This document shows, piece after piece, positions 26,750-35,590 of a stretch of DNA of 64,000 nt (the stretch's first letter is position 1; the number at the start of each line of letters is the position of its first letter). Both the position numbers and the translations under genes were made by a program. The notes under the pieces were generated by a model, which worked only from the letters and a program-made list of their open reading frames with translations, was not told where the DNA came from and did not search any database. The DNA comes from an uncultured Schlesneria sp. (GTDB lineage Bacteria; Planctomycetota; Planctomycetia; Planctomycetales; Planctomycetaceae): positions 94,528 to 158,527 of the forward strand of contig CAIMFH010000022.1 in NCBI GenBank assembly GCA_903840265.1, in the 5' to 3' direction.

Positions 26750-29290
26750 ATGTCCCCCATGACCCGACAGCTCGTCTTTCAGGGAGCCCAGTCCCCGCTG
26801 GTGCTGTGCCTGCATTTGGCGGCCGTCGGAGCGACACTGGCCCTGATCGTGATGCTGCTGCGTTACGAACGGCAGTTGGTCTCGCGAAAGGTCGGGCTGA
26901 CGCTGCTGCTGCTGCGAATCGCGGTGCTGGCAACCGTGCTGATGACGCTGCTGCAACCGGTACTCAGTTGGACGCTGGACGAGCGTCGGACGGGCCGCAT
27001 CCTGGTCGGGATCGATCTGTCGGACAGCATGGGAACAACGGACGTTCACGCGATGCGAGCGGAAAAACTTCGGTGGGCTCGCGGGCTGGGGATGATCGGC
27101 AATCCGACAATCGATGCGAGGTTAGATCGCTGGCAGCAGGCCTTTGAAGAGCAGCGCGAACCAGAATGGGTCGACGCCGCTGAGACTGACGATCCGAATC
27201 GCAGGGCGGCCTTGGAGGAATCGCGTCGCAAGCAACTGCAGGCACTCTTCCGCGAACTGGATGCGTTGCCTCGCAAAGAAATCGCACGTCGATTGCTGAC
27301 CACCGTCCCCCAGCCGCTGCTGGACGAGCTGAAACCATTGGGACGCATCGAGCTGTTCGCCTTCGCTGGTAAGACCGAAACGATGGATCGCGAACAACTC
27401 GACAAGATGGTGGCGACACCGTCGGCGAGTCTGGTGACGTCGACCACGGATCTGGCCGTTGCATTGCAGTCGGGCGGTTCATTGTCGGGCGACATCATGG
27501 GCCTGATCCTGGTCACGGAGGGTCGCGATCAGTCGGGCAAGGCTCTCGCGCCGCTGGCGGCATCGCTTAAGGCTTCCAGCACCCCCATCTATCCGGTGAT
27601 GATCGGCTCCACCTATCGGCCGAAGGATCTGTCGTTCGCTTCGCTCGAGTACCCGCAATCGGTCTACAAAGGGGATCACCCTCAACTAAAGGCCACAATT
27701 AGCACCGTCGGTTTCGAAGGCAAAACAATCGAGATCGAGCTGGTCCCCGAGCACGATCCAGCCGCTGCACCGATCAAGAAATCGGTGGCGGTGACGGGCC
27801 CTTCGGTCGATGTGGAGTTTGACCTGGATGCGAAAGAGATCGGGCGCAAATCATATCTTGTACGCACGCCAGTTTTGGAAGGAGAATCTCGCGACGACAA
27901 CAACAGTCGTACGTTTGCCTTGAGCGTCGTCGATGACCGCGCCAAGGTCTTTCTAATCGATGGAGATGCCCGCTGGGAGTTCCGCTATCTGGACGCCGCG
28001 TTATCGCGAGATGAGCGTATTGACTTGAAGCATGTCCTGGTCCAGCAGCCGTATCTTGGCATTCTGCCCGAACCGTTTTTTCCACAGAGGCTCGATCTGC
28101 CTGCCGATGCCACCGACGTTGCCAATTCACCTTTCGCGAATATCGACCTGGTGATTGTGGGCGATGTCTCACCAATCTCTTTGAACGACAAATCTCTGCA
28201 GCTCTTGCACGATTTTGTCGTGAATGGCGGGACATTGGTGATCTCGGCAGGAAAGCGCTGGATGCCGATTGGGTATCAGTCGCCGATCCTTGAACAATTG
28301 CTGCCAATCACCAATGTCCGATCGATCAACATCAACGATCGATCGGCCGAGGGACCGCCATCGCAACGCGGGCTGCCCGTCCAGTTGACCGTCGATGGCG
28401 AACAGCAGGCGATGTTTCAGTTCGCGGCCGGAATGCCCGAGAATCAAGCGATTTGGAAAAGTCTGCCGGGACAGATGTGGGCGATTCTTGGTGACCCAAA
28501 ACCTGCCGCGACGGTTTGGGCAACGACAGTGCTGCCAGCAGGTGCAAATCCCTTGGACGCGGATCGCAAGCATGCATTAATCGTTCACCAGCACCTGGGA
28601 TCGGGCCAGGTACTGTGGATGGGATTTGATGGAACATGGCGCTGGCGTCAGCGGGTGGGCGACACCTACCACCATCGTTATTGGGGCCAACTGGCTCGCT
28701 GGGCCGCCGCGAACAAAGTCACCGCCGGAAATGAATTCGTCCGCTTCGGCCCGGATCGACCCGATATCGAACTCGGTCAGGACTCGATCCTGCGAGCAAA
28801 ATGGATGGCGCCGTTCCTGCAGAAGTTTCCGCGATTGAAAGCTCACGCCGATATTTTTCGTGCTGGCGATCCACCGGGAAAGGTCTTCAGCCGCATCGAC
28901 CTGGGTCCATCGGCAGTCAGTCCGCTACAGCACGAAGGGAAAGCCGTCGGTCTGCCCGCGGGGGAATATCGAGTCACCTTGACGGCCGAGAACGTGGAAC
29001 TCGGCGACAAGTCTGTCGAAGCGACGCTGTACGTACATGATCGCCCGAGCCAGGAACTGAGCGAACTGTCCGCGAACCGCGACTTGTTGACACAAATTGC
29101 GGACGTGAGCGGCGGTCGCCTGTTCCTGCCGGACCAGTTGCATGAATTACCCAAGATGTTCAAAACGTACGACGGGAATGTCTCTCGCTATGAAGAAACG
29201 CCACTCTGGGATCGCTGGCCCTGGCTGGTGCTGCTCTGCGGCTTGATGACCGCCGAATGGGTCGTTCGAAAACTGAATGGACTACCGTAA
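26750..29290 (+). CDS. VWA-like membrane protein with glutamine-amidotransferase-like domain
   Basis: 846 residues. Two N-terminal membrane helices (LHLAAVGATLALIVMLL, LTLLLLRIAVLATVLMTLL). A von Willebrand A-like domain starts RILVGIDLSDSMGTTD (D-x-S-x-S MIDAS), but the late strand reads ILVTEGRDQ where an Asp is usual. It is split by a charged helical insertion (~residues 115-190). Then come beta-sandwich segments and a class I amidotransferase-like domain (VFLIDGDARWEFRYL, VIVGDVSPISLN, VVNGGTLVISAGKRWMP) without a catalytic Cys. A C-terminal membrane helix (WPWLVLLCGLMTAEWVV) ends the protein. Together with the gene at 15680 it forms the planctomycete VWA pair, here separated by ~9 kb. 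Confidence 0.78.
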   Translation: MSPMTRQLVFQGAQSPLVLCLHLAAVGATLALIVMLLRYERQLVSRKVGLTLLLLRIAVLATVLMTLLQPVLSWTLDERRTGRILVGIDLSDSMGTTDVHAMRAEKLRWARGLGMIGNPTIDARLDRWQQAFEEQREPEWVDAAETDDPNRRAALEESRRKQLQALFRELDALPRKEIARRLLTTVPQPLLDELKPLGRIELFAFAGKTETMDREQLDKMVATPSASLVTSTTDLAVALQSGGSLSGDIMGLILVTEGRDQSGKALAPLAASLKASSTPIYPVMIGSTYRPKDLSFASLEYPQSVYKGDHPQLKATISTVGFEGKTIEIELVPEHDPAAAPIKKSVAVTGPSVDVEFDLDAKEIGRKSYLVRTPVLEGESRDDNNSRTFALSVVDDRAKVFLIDGDARWEFRYLDAALSRDERIDLKHVLVQQPYLGILPEPFFPQRLDLPADATDVANSPFANIDLVIVGDVSPISLNDKSLQLLHDFVVNGGTLVISAGKRWMPIGYQSPILEQLLPITNVRSININDRSAEGPPSQRGLPVQLTVDGEQQAMFQFAAGMPENQAIWKSLPGQMWAILGDPKPAATVWATTVLPAGANPLDADRKHALIVHQHLGSGQVLWMGFDGTWRWRQRVGDTYHHRYWGQLARWAAANKVTAGNEFVRFGPDRPDIELGQDSILRAKWMAPFLQKFPRLKAHADIFRAGDPPGKVFSRIDLGPSAVSPLQHEGKAVGLPAGEYRVTLTAENVELGDKSVEATLYVHDRPSQELSELSANRDLLTQIADVSGGRLFLPDQLHELPKMFKTYDGNVSRYEETPLWDRWPWLVLLCGLMTAEWVVRKLNGLP

Positions 29291-29317
29291 GCGAGAGCGG
29301 CGATAGGGAGATCAATC

Positions 29318-29665
29318 GTGTCCGCCACCAGATGCGAATGGACGTTCGATGAGATCATGCGGATGGCGAACCGCACGGCTGCGTATTCGCATTTAGCGCT
29401 GACGGCATTGATGCTGGTCTTGTTGACGACGATTCAGATTAATCGCGACGTGTTGGCAATCGTCGCCTTGGATCTACTGCTCACCGTTCCAATCCCGGTG
29501 GCCGCGGCGGACGCCATTGGCCATCTCGCATTTCACTATTTTCGCGGCACTGCTGTCTCGATCCCGACGTTCGTCAGAGTCAGTATCATCTTGATTGAAG
29601 TCACTTTGTTCGGTTGGGGATTATTGATGATCCAGATGCTGCCGACGATGAGCCAATCACAATGA
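29318..29665 (+). CDS. Small membrane protein, paralogue of the next gene
   Basis: GTG start at 29318. 115 residues with three hydrophobic segments. The core VAAADAIGHLAFHYFRGTAV, SIPTFVRVSIILIEVTLFGW matches TAAIGFFTHLAFHRTQVPIPT, LVRVLVILFEASLLGW in the following protein, so the two arose by tandem duplication. Stop and next start overlap (ATGA). Function unknown. Confidence 0.65.
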   Translation: MSATRCEWTFDEIMRMANRTAAYSHLALTALMLVLLTTIQINRDVLAIVALDLLLTVPIPVAAADAIGHLAFHYFRGTAVSIPTFVRVSIILIEVTLFGWGLLMIQMLPTMSQSQ

Positions 29666-30021
29666 GCGACGATCACAAGGACTTCGATTCATTCACGGTC
29701 TCGCCCTGCAGCCGCGGTGAGGCTGTGGAAATGGCCATCCAGACGGGGGTGATCGCTCACCTGGTGATCTGCTTGCTGGCACCATTTGGGCTGGCCGCCT
29801 ACGGTGCAGGGGGACTCTGGGCCGGCTTTGGGATCAGTTGCATGCTGGCCGCCGCTATTCCTTTTGTTCTCGTGCCCGCCACCGCCGCGATCGGGTTCTT
29901 CACACATTTGGCCTTTCATCGGACTCAAGTACCGATCCCGACACTTGTTAGAGTGCTCGTCATCCTCTTCGAGGCCTCGCTGCTTGGCTGGGCTGTATTG
30001 ATCGCAATGACGGTGCCTTAA
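29662..30021 (+). CDS. Small membrane protein, tandem paralogue
   Basis: ATG 29662 overlaps the previous stop by four bases, which fixes the start and implies coupling. 119 residues: acidic cytoplasmic N-terminus (MSDDHKDFDSF), then segments IAHLVICLLAPFGLAAYGA, AGFGISCMLAAAIPFVLVP and VRVLVILFEASLLGWAVLI. It shares the THLAFH...PTLVRV motif with its neighbour. No known family. Confidence 0.65.
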   Translation: MSDDHKDFDSFTVSPCSRGEAVEMAIQTGVIAHLVICLLAPFGLAAYGAGGLWAGFGISCMLAAAIPFVLVPATAAIGFFTHLAFHRTQVPIPTLVRVLVILFEASLLGWAVLIAMTVP

Positions 30022-30199
30022 GCGAGTTTGCAGGCCTCGATCCGTGCCCGAAGGAGTCCCTTGGGCCATAAGTCCGCCCGCGACCGAGTCCCCTGTCCGA
30101 ATTTTGAGAATTTGTTTATCATTCCGCCCGATGCCAGCGGCGGTTTGATCGGAATCCGACACCGCGGCATCGGGGATAGTGGCGGAGATGGGGCGAGTC

Positions 30200-31801
30200 A
30201 TGCCACGGATGGCAGGTCTGGTGGGATTGCTGCTGATTGTCTGCGCGGGAGGGTGCCTGTCGAACCTCTCTGCGCCGACGATGTTACCCCCCCAGCAAAT
30301 GCCGACGCCCGTTTTCATGAGTCCCCCGCAACCGGTAATGCCACTGGTCCCGCCCACGACTCAGGCCCCGGTGATCATTCCCACCGATACCAATATTCTT
30401 CCTACGTCTGTGACCACGCCAAGTTCTGACGGCGGCCGGCTGACGACCGAAGCGGTCTTGCCCAACCTGGGGGACATCTATGGCCGGACGGCCCAATCGG
30501 CAGACGCGGAGCGAAATCCCCTGATCGTCATCCCCGGCGTTCTCGGATCGCGACTGGTCGACGATACGTCGCGCCGTGTGGTATGGGGTGAATTCGGTGG
30601 CGATGGCATCGACCCCAGCACCCCGAACGGAGCCCGCCTGCTGGGGCTGCCGATGGCCGAAGGAAAGCCGCTGAGAGAGCTCGTCGACAACGTCCATGTG
30701 CAGGGTGTGCTCGATGCTCTCGAAATCCGCGTCTTCGGCGTTGCGTTTGAAATGGGAGCCTATCGCGACATCCTGGTTGCACTGGGCGTGGGCGGATATC
30801 GCGAAACCATGGGCCGAGCGGATCTGAACTACGGCAATGGCAATCACAATTCCTTCCAGTTCGCCTACGACTGGCGGCGCGATAATGTCGAGAACGCACA
30901 ACGGCTGCATCAGTTCATCCTCGGCAAGAAGGCCGAGATCGAAGCGATTCGCCAGCAGAAGTATGGAGATGCCGCTCCGCCGGTGAAATTTGATATCGTC
31001 GCACACTCAATGGGCGGTCTGATCGCTCGCTACTATCTTCAATATGGCGATGCTGACTTACCAGAAGACGGTTCGATTCCCAAGTTGACATGGGCCGGTG
31101 CGGCGAACGTCGATCGAGTCGTCCTGGTCGGAACGCCCAGTGCAGGTTCCATTGACGCTGTCGAAAACATGGTGAAGGGCGTCGTGTTCTCGCAAGCATT
31201 ACCTCGCTATCAGGCGGCCATCCTGGGAACGATGCCAGGGCTATATCAACTGCTGCCGCGTTCCCGACATCGACCCGTCATCAGTGAAACAGAGCGAACA
31301 TCGGTCGATATCATGGATCCCCAGATGTGGGCGCGATATCGCTGGGGGTTGCTCAATCCTTCGCAGCAGTATGTCGTCCATCAACTGCTTCCCAACGTCC
31401 CCGACCCAGGTCAGCAACAGCGCATCGCGTACGACCATGTGAAGAAATGCCTGGATCGAGCGAAGGCGCTCCACGCAGCACTCGATGTTCAAGCCAGACC
31501 GCCAGTCGGAATCTCGGTGCATCTGATTGCCGGCGACGCCTATCCCACCTCAGCCCAATCGTGGGTCCATGCGGATGGACACGTCTCAGTGGCTTCGAAA
31601 CTTCCTGGCGATGGCAAAGTCACGCGAGCCAGCGCGCTGATGGATGAACGCTACACAGAAGGGGCCAAATGGTCCCCACGGCTTGTCACTCCAATCAAGT
31701 GGTCCAGCGTTAACTTTCTGTTCACCGACCACCTGGGCCTGACCAAGGACCCAGCCTTCACGGATAACGTGCTGTATCTGTTGTTAGAAGCACCGCGGTA
31801 G
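30200..31801 (+). CDS. LCAT-like alpha/beta-hydrolase lipoprotein
   Basis: Start placed at ATG 30200 so that the signal peptide MPRMAGLVGLLLIVCAGGC ends in a lipobox Cys; GTG 30179 and ATG 30188 are alternatives. ~533 residues. After a Pro-rich linker (PPQQMPTPVFMSPPQPVMP) comes a lecithin:cholesterol-acyltransferase-like domain: NPLIVIPGVLGSRLV, FAYDWRRDN, and the nucleophile elbow FDIVAHSMGGLIARYYL (Ser in A-H-S-M-G). A GDGKV-type loop and a C-terminal FTDHLGLTKDPAF supplying the His complete the triad region. Probably an envelope-anchored lipase or acyltransferase. Confidence 0.82.
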   Translation: MPRMAGLVGLLLIVCAGGCLSNLSAPTMLPPQQMPTPVFMSPPQPVMPLVPPTTQAPVIIPTDTNILPTSVTTPSSDGGRLTTEAVLPNLGDIYGRTAQSADAERNPLIVIPGVLGSRLVDDTSRRVVWGEFGGDGIDPSTPNGARLLGLPMAEGKPLRELVDNVHVQGVLDALEIRVFGVAFEMGAYRDILVALGVGGYRETMGRADLNYGNGNHNSFQFAYDWRRDNVENAQRLHQFILGKKAEIEAIRQQKYGDAAPPVKFDIVAHSMGGLIARYYLQYGDADLPEDGSIPKLTWAGAANVDRVVLVGTPSAGSIDAVENMVKGVVFSQALPRYQAAILGTMPGLYQLLPRSRHRPVISETERTSVDIMDPQMWARYRWGLLNPSQQYVVHQLLPNVPDPGQQQRIAYDHVKKCLDRAKALHAALDVQARPPVGISVHLIAGDAYPTSAQSWVHADGHVSVASKLPGDGKVTRASALMDERYTEGAKWSPRLVTPIKWSSVNFLFTDHLGLTKDPAFTDNVLYLLLEAPR

Positions 31802-32060
31802 CGATCAGAGTTGATGTTGCCTTTTGGCAACACGGTCCGATTCGCAGCGCACACCGTATTGGCGACATTTTGACCGGCATCCTATTCGTTGGAAGCGGGA
31901 TTTCTGACACTGCTGGTGTTAATGCGAGCAATTTCGACTCGCGAAAAAACAACTTCTTGCTCGCGCCCGGTGACACGACCTATCATCAAAATGGTCCCGC
32001 CATTCTGATGCGCTGTGTATCTGCCACTGGCGGGCCTCCCTTTCGATTTCGAGTCACACT

Positions 32061-32957
32061 ATGCGTTGTTTTGGCTTTGCCTTAATCAGTCTCGCGGCTT
32101 ATGGATCGACTGCGTGGAGTGCTCCTGCCGATCCTCAGCAGACCAGCGAGCAACAAGAAATCATCCAGGCGCAGCAGGCGGACGATCAAATCCGGCGGCC
32201 TACCGCCGAAATGATTCACAAATATCAACCGCTCCATAATCGGTATGGAGGCATTTCAGGACTGCGGATCGCCATGGACCGCATGGCCCAGTTGGATGAG
32301 GCCCGTGACGCTCGCGCCGTTCGATACTGGGATTTGATGAATCTTCCGTTGCCACTTCAGCAACCACTGACAGAGGCCCAGCGAGCTGACCTGGAAACTT
32401 TCATCGGTGCCTTTGGCACATCGGCGCAAACAGCAGTCGCTCGTCGAGTCGTCACGGAGAACGAAAAGGTTGTTGAAGCCTTCGCAGCCCAGCAGATGCT
32501 GGACAAGCTCCAGTTGCAGACGACCAGCGATGTCCTTTCAGCAGAGCAACTCAAGGGGTTGGAAGAGATCGACACGAAGTATCAGAACACGCCAGCGGCG
32601 GCAATTGGTAAGCAGTTCCTGCGAGCCCATTACAATCGGCAGTCGCAGGAAGAAGCGAAAATGGACGGTTTGGTCCCTGCCGACAAGGCGGAACAGTTGG
32701 CAAGTCGTCGACTGGGAGAAGCCCGAGGACGATTGGGATCGAGAAATGACAAGGTCCCGTTTCGACAGGCCCTGGCCAACATCGTCGAAGATTATCCCGA
32801 TACGCTCGCCGCCAGAGACGCCGCCGCGCAATTGGTCAATGTTCAACGAGAGATCGAGGCAAAAATGGCAAACTCGAAATTCATCAACGAATATTGGGAC
32901 GCTCAGTATCCCTTCCGCACGATGAAACCATCAACCGACAATTTCTATCACAACTGA
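32061..32957 (+). CDS. Secreted helical protein of unknown function
   Basis: 298 residues. Signal peptide MRCFGFALISLAAYGSTAWS|A, then an almost wholly alpha-helical, Gln/Glu/Arg-rich protein (QQTSEQQEIIQAQQADDQIR, DKLQLQTTSDVLSAEQLKGL, AKMDGLVPADKAEQLASRRL). No cysteines in the mature part and no recognisable motif; helical solenoid or coiled-coil packing is likely. A clear terminator follows its stop by ~45 bp. Confidence 0.65.
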   Translation: MRCFGFALISLAAYGSTAWSAPADPQQTSEQQEIIQAQQADDQIRRPTAEMIHKYQPLHNRYGGISGLRIAMDRMAQLDEARDARAVRYWDLMNLPLPLQQPLTEAQRADLETFIGAFGTSAQTAVARRVVTENEKVVEAFAAQQMLDKLQLQTTSDVLSAEQLKGLEEIDTKYQNTPAAAIGKQFLRAHYNRQSQEEAKMDGLVPADKAEQLASRRLGEARGRLGSRNDKVPFRQALANIVEDYPDTLAARDAAAQLVNVQREIEAKMANSKFINEYWDAQYPFRTMKPSTDNFYHN

Positions 32958-33002
32958 TTGGTGAATAGCGGTTGCCCCCCAAGCGTGATCCACGAAATGA
33001 CG

Positions 33003-33033
33003 ACGGCTACCTCTGTTCGAGGTAGCCGTTTTT
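33003..33033 (+). terminator. Rho-independent terminator
   Basis: Stem ACGGCTACCTC (33003-33013), loop TGTTC, stem GAGGTAGCCGT (33019-33029), followed by a T-rich tail (TTTTATT). It ends the gene at 32061-32957. Confidence 0.9.
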
Positions 33034-33066
33034 ATTAATTCGCATGAGATGCAATCACTCTTTCCC

Positions 33067-33090
33067 GTCATTCCCGCGTGCGCGGGAACG
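33067..33090. repeat. REP-like hairpin GTCATTCCCGCG..CGCGGGAA
   Basis: TTCCCGCG-TG-CGCGGGAA preceded by GTCA. The same GTCATTCCCGC core is at 57648-57672 and 60465-60490. It lies between the terminator at 33003 and the convergent thioredoxin gene. Confidence 0.7.
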
Positions 33091-33099
33091 ACCGCAGTG

Positions 33100-33564
33100 C
33101 TACTGCTGAGCTTTCACCTGGCTGATCGCAGTTCGCTTTTCGAGCGAGGCCTGCAGGATCTTGATATAGCCTTTGTAGTCTGCGTAGCCCTCGGACTTTT
33201 GCAGCAGATCGGCATCGGGACTGAGGATGACCGTGCAGGGGAGTCGTTCGACTTCCAGAATCTTCGCGATCTTGGCATCGCGGTCGAAGTCCAGATGGAC
33301 GGGAATGAAATCGCGTTCGATGGCCGCCACCAACCGCTTGTCAGCTAAGGTCTCGCGCTCGAGCTTGTGGCAGAAGTGGCACCAACTGGCCCCGAAAACG
33401 ATCAGCATTGGCTTATCGGTTTCGATCGCCAGCTTGTGAGCCGCCTTCAGGCTTTTATGCCACTTCAATTTGCCATCGGCAGTTTGTGCCGATCCGATTG
33501 CAGCGAGACCGCCTAATGCCAATCCGGAACCGAGCAGCTTTTGGCAAAATCCACGGCGATCCAT
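33100..33564 (-). CDS. Tat-exported thioredoxin-fold protein
   Basis: 154 residues. Twin-arginine signal MDRRGFCQKLLGSGLALGGL followed by AAIGSAQ suggests export in a folded state. The mature domain is thioredoxin-like with FGASWCHFCHKLERETL (C-H-F-C active site) and cis-Pro in VERLPCTVILSPDAD, closest to DsbD-gamma or thioredoxin_7 type proteins. Probably an extracytoplasmic disulfide reductase or isomerase. No cytochrome-biogenesis genes are adjacent. Confidence 0.82.
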   Translation of the reverse strand: MDRRGFCQKLLGSGLALGGLAAIGSAQTADGKLKWHKSLKAAHKLAIETDKPMLIVFGASWCHFCHKLERETLADKRLVAAIERDFIPVHLDFDRDAKIAKILEVERLPCTVILSPDADLLQKSEGYADYKGYIKILQASLEKRTAISQVKAQQ

Positions 33565-33886
33565 CGCGATGTCCTCAGATTGGTGACGGCAGTCGACTGC
33601 GAGCTAGTCGTATTATCGGCAGTCTATCCCTTACAACTGTTCAGCTTTTGCTGATTGGTAATTAGGGAATCACCGGCGCAGTCTCGAAGAAACGCGGCCC
33701 TGCTCGTTCCTGAAGATGTGACGCGGAAGAATAGGCGCAGCGCGTCACCGCGCAAAGGCCAGTTTGCTACCCCGCCTGCCGCTGTCGCCATCCCCGCAAA
33801 ACGCAAAGGGACGGCGAATCGAACCAGAGCGTTCGAGAATGTGAGGACACCGCGATCAACGACGAATAGGATCTCGCCCTGCGCGG
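33565..33886. other. Intergenic region without recognised features
   Basis: 322 bp between the thioredoxin gene and the end of the DUF4340 gene. Short open frames here have no ribosome-binding sites and no recognisable motifs. It should hold the promoter of the thioredoxin gene and the end of the ABC operon transcript, but I cannot identify either. Confidence 0.4.
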
Positions 33887-35512
33887 TTACTTCAAGCCGG
33901 GGAAATTGATGCCGGGAGGTAGCCCTGGTGGCCCTTCGTCGCCGGCTGGGTTGGCCGTTGCGGCACCCTTTTCCTTGACCAGCGTCTTCCGGCCCTGACG
34001 CAGGTTCTCGAAGCTATTGCCCGAGACGACGTAGTACCAGTCGACGAATCGATTGTTCAATTCTTTGACCAGCTTCTCGCCTGCTTTCACCTTCTCGTTG
34101 TACGACTTCAGATTGGATTCATAAGTCTTCTGATCCTGCTCATACTTCGCCAGATTCGCTTCGTAGATCTTCTTCGGATCGCCAGCAGTATTAACGGGAG
34201 CCAACGCGTCGACCGAGGCACTTTCGTCGGCCGCCTCTGGAGTTTCTGACGGCTCTTCTGGCTTGGTCGGTTCTGTCGGCTTGGGCCCCAGTCCCTTAGG
34301 ATCAAAGGTCACGGTCACGTACAGGTAACGGCTCTTCTGCTTCGACTTGGACTCGTCCTGCTTGTCCTTGCCTTCATCATCCTTCTTCTCGCCATCCTTC
34401 TTTTCTGCATCCTTCGCTTCGCCGTCTTTGCCTTCTTCTTTGGCAAAGCCAACTTCTGCTTCTTCCTCGGTTCCCGTGAAGATTTCGCCGAACTTTAGAT
34501 CGTAGGAGACCCCTTGATCGGTCACGGCCACAACTTCGCCGTCCTTCGGAATCATCCGGACGGAGCCCCCTTTGTTCGACTTCGCCAGCAGGAAACCCTT
34601 CATGCTGAGATCGACAGCCATCTCCATATCGAGCGTTTGCTCAAGCGGCTTGCCGCTACGCAGACCCTGCGCCATGCGGGCAGGCTTGCGACGGACGCCG
34701 ACAATCTTCAATTCATCCAGTGCCGAGACCAGCTTGCGAACCTCTTCCTGGTTCAGCTCATCTTTCGCTTCATCGATCCCATCCATCTTCCACGGATCAG
34801 ACGAATTCTTGCGGACCAGGTGATTCTGCTCGCCATCGACCAAAGTTCCCTGGCCGACGTCGACGCTGGTCGTGTCAATGTCGATCGAATTCAGTTTGGT
34901 TCCGTCAATCTTCAGCAGGTCAGCTTCAATCCAGTCAGCGAACTTCGTCGAAACCTGGATATCCAGCTTCGCCATATAAGTCGCCTTTTCGTCGGGGCGA
35001 CGGATGTAATACATCCCTGTGCGGCCTTTGACTTCCTTGCCGATGATGTAGTCCGCCAGAACCTTGCCGGTGGCGTCCTTCAACGTGATTCGGTTACCGA
35101 TCCCCTTGAGATCCGTCGCCGCTTCGGCTTTCGGATCGAGCACGCCAAAGTCGGCATGTTCGCTATCGCGTCGGCCGGCGAAGCCTTCCCGGCGAATCCC
35201 GATCATCGAGGCCGCGGTCTTGGCCAGGCGGTCTTTACCATCTGCTGGATAACTGTGAGCGTAGGGGATTCGCCACATGCCCGTCTTATCCTGCACGATG
35301 GCAAATGGACGAACGGTCGCGGTATCGGGATTGTAGCTGGCCACTTCCAGTGACTTTGCCGCCTCGGCATCCGTGAAGTCCGGGTAAAAGACTTCCCCGA
35401 TATTTGTGACCTCGGCAGTCGCCTTGGGAGCCGATGGCCCCGCAAATCTCGCGGCAACGACAGAGACAACGGCAACAACAACGAAAGCTATGGTTCGCTG
35501 GGATTCGTTCAT
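33887..35512 (-). CDS. DUF4340 protein of a Gld-type ABC transporter operon
   Basis: 541 residues. A single N-terminal membrane helix (IAFVVVAVVSVVAARFAG) and repeated DUF4340 beta modules (FGVLDPKAEAATDLKGIGN, RTGMYYIRRPDEKATYMAKL, DWIEADLLKIDGTKLNSIDI). Residues ~350-385 are an extremely Lys/Asp/Glu-rich linker and the C-terminus is helical with a Pro-rich end (GPPGLPPGINFPG). DUF4340 proteins are the extracytoplasmic partners of GldA/GldFG-like ABC transporters. It lies 78 bp downstream of the GldFG gene, in the same operon. Confidence 0.87.
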   Translation of the reverse strand: MNESQRTIAFVVVAVVSVVAARFAGPSAPKATAEVTNIGEVFYPDFTDAEAAKSLEVASYNPDTATVRPFAIVQDKTGMWRIPYAHSYPADGKDRLAKTAASMIGIRREGFAGRRDSEHADFGVLDPKAEAATDLKGIGNRITLKDATGKVLADYIIGKEVKGRTGMYYIRRPDEKATYMAKLDIQVSTKFADWIEADLLKIDGTKLNSIDIDTTSVDVGQGTLVDGEQNHLVRKNSSDPWKMDGIDEAKDELNQEEVRKLVSALDELKIVGVRRKPARMAQGLRSGKPLEQTLDMEMAVDLSMKGFLLAKSNKGGSVRMIPKDGEVVAVTDQGVSYDLKFGEIFTGTEEEAEVGFAKEEGKDGEAKDAEKKDGEKKDDEGKDKQDESKSKQKSRYLYVTVTFDPKGLGPKPTEPTKPEEPSETPEAADESASVDALAPVNTAGDPKKIYEANLAKYEQDQKTYESNLKSYNEKVKAGEKLVKELNNRFVDWYYVVSGNSFENLRQGRKTLVKEKGAATANPAGDEGPPGLPPGINFPGLK

Positions 35513-35590
35513 GACGAAGGACCTGCGTAATAAAACGGATTCAAGGACGACGACAACACAACCTGAGCAATACTCTTCACCGCGATCAAC

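Noticed and set aside
31802..32060. Search for tRNA or small RNA in the 259-bp gap after the LCAT-like gene
   Set aside because: No cloverleaf, no T-loop consensus; only a short TTGCC..GGCAA hairpin at ~31817-31830.
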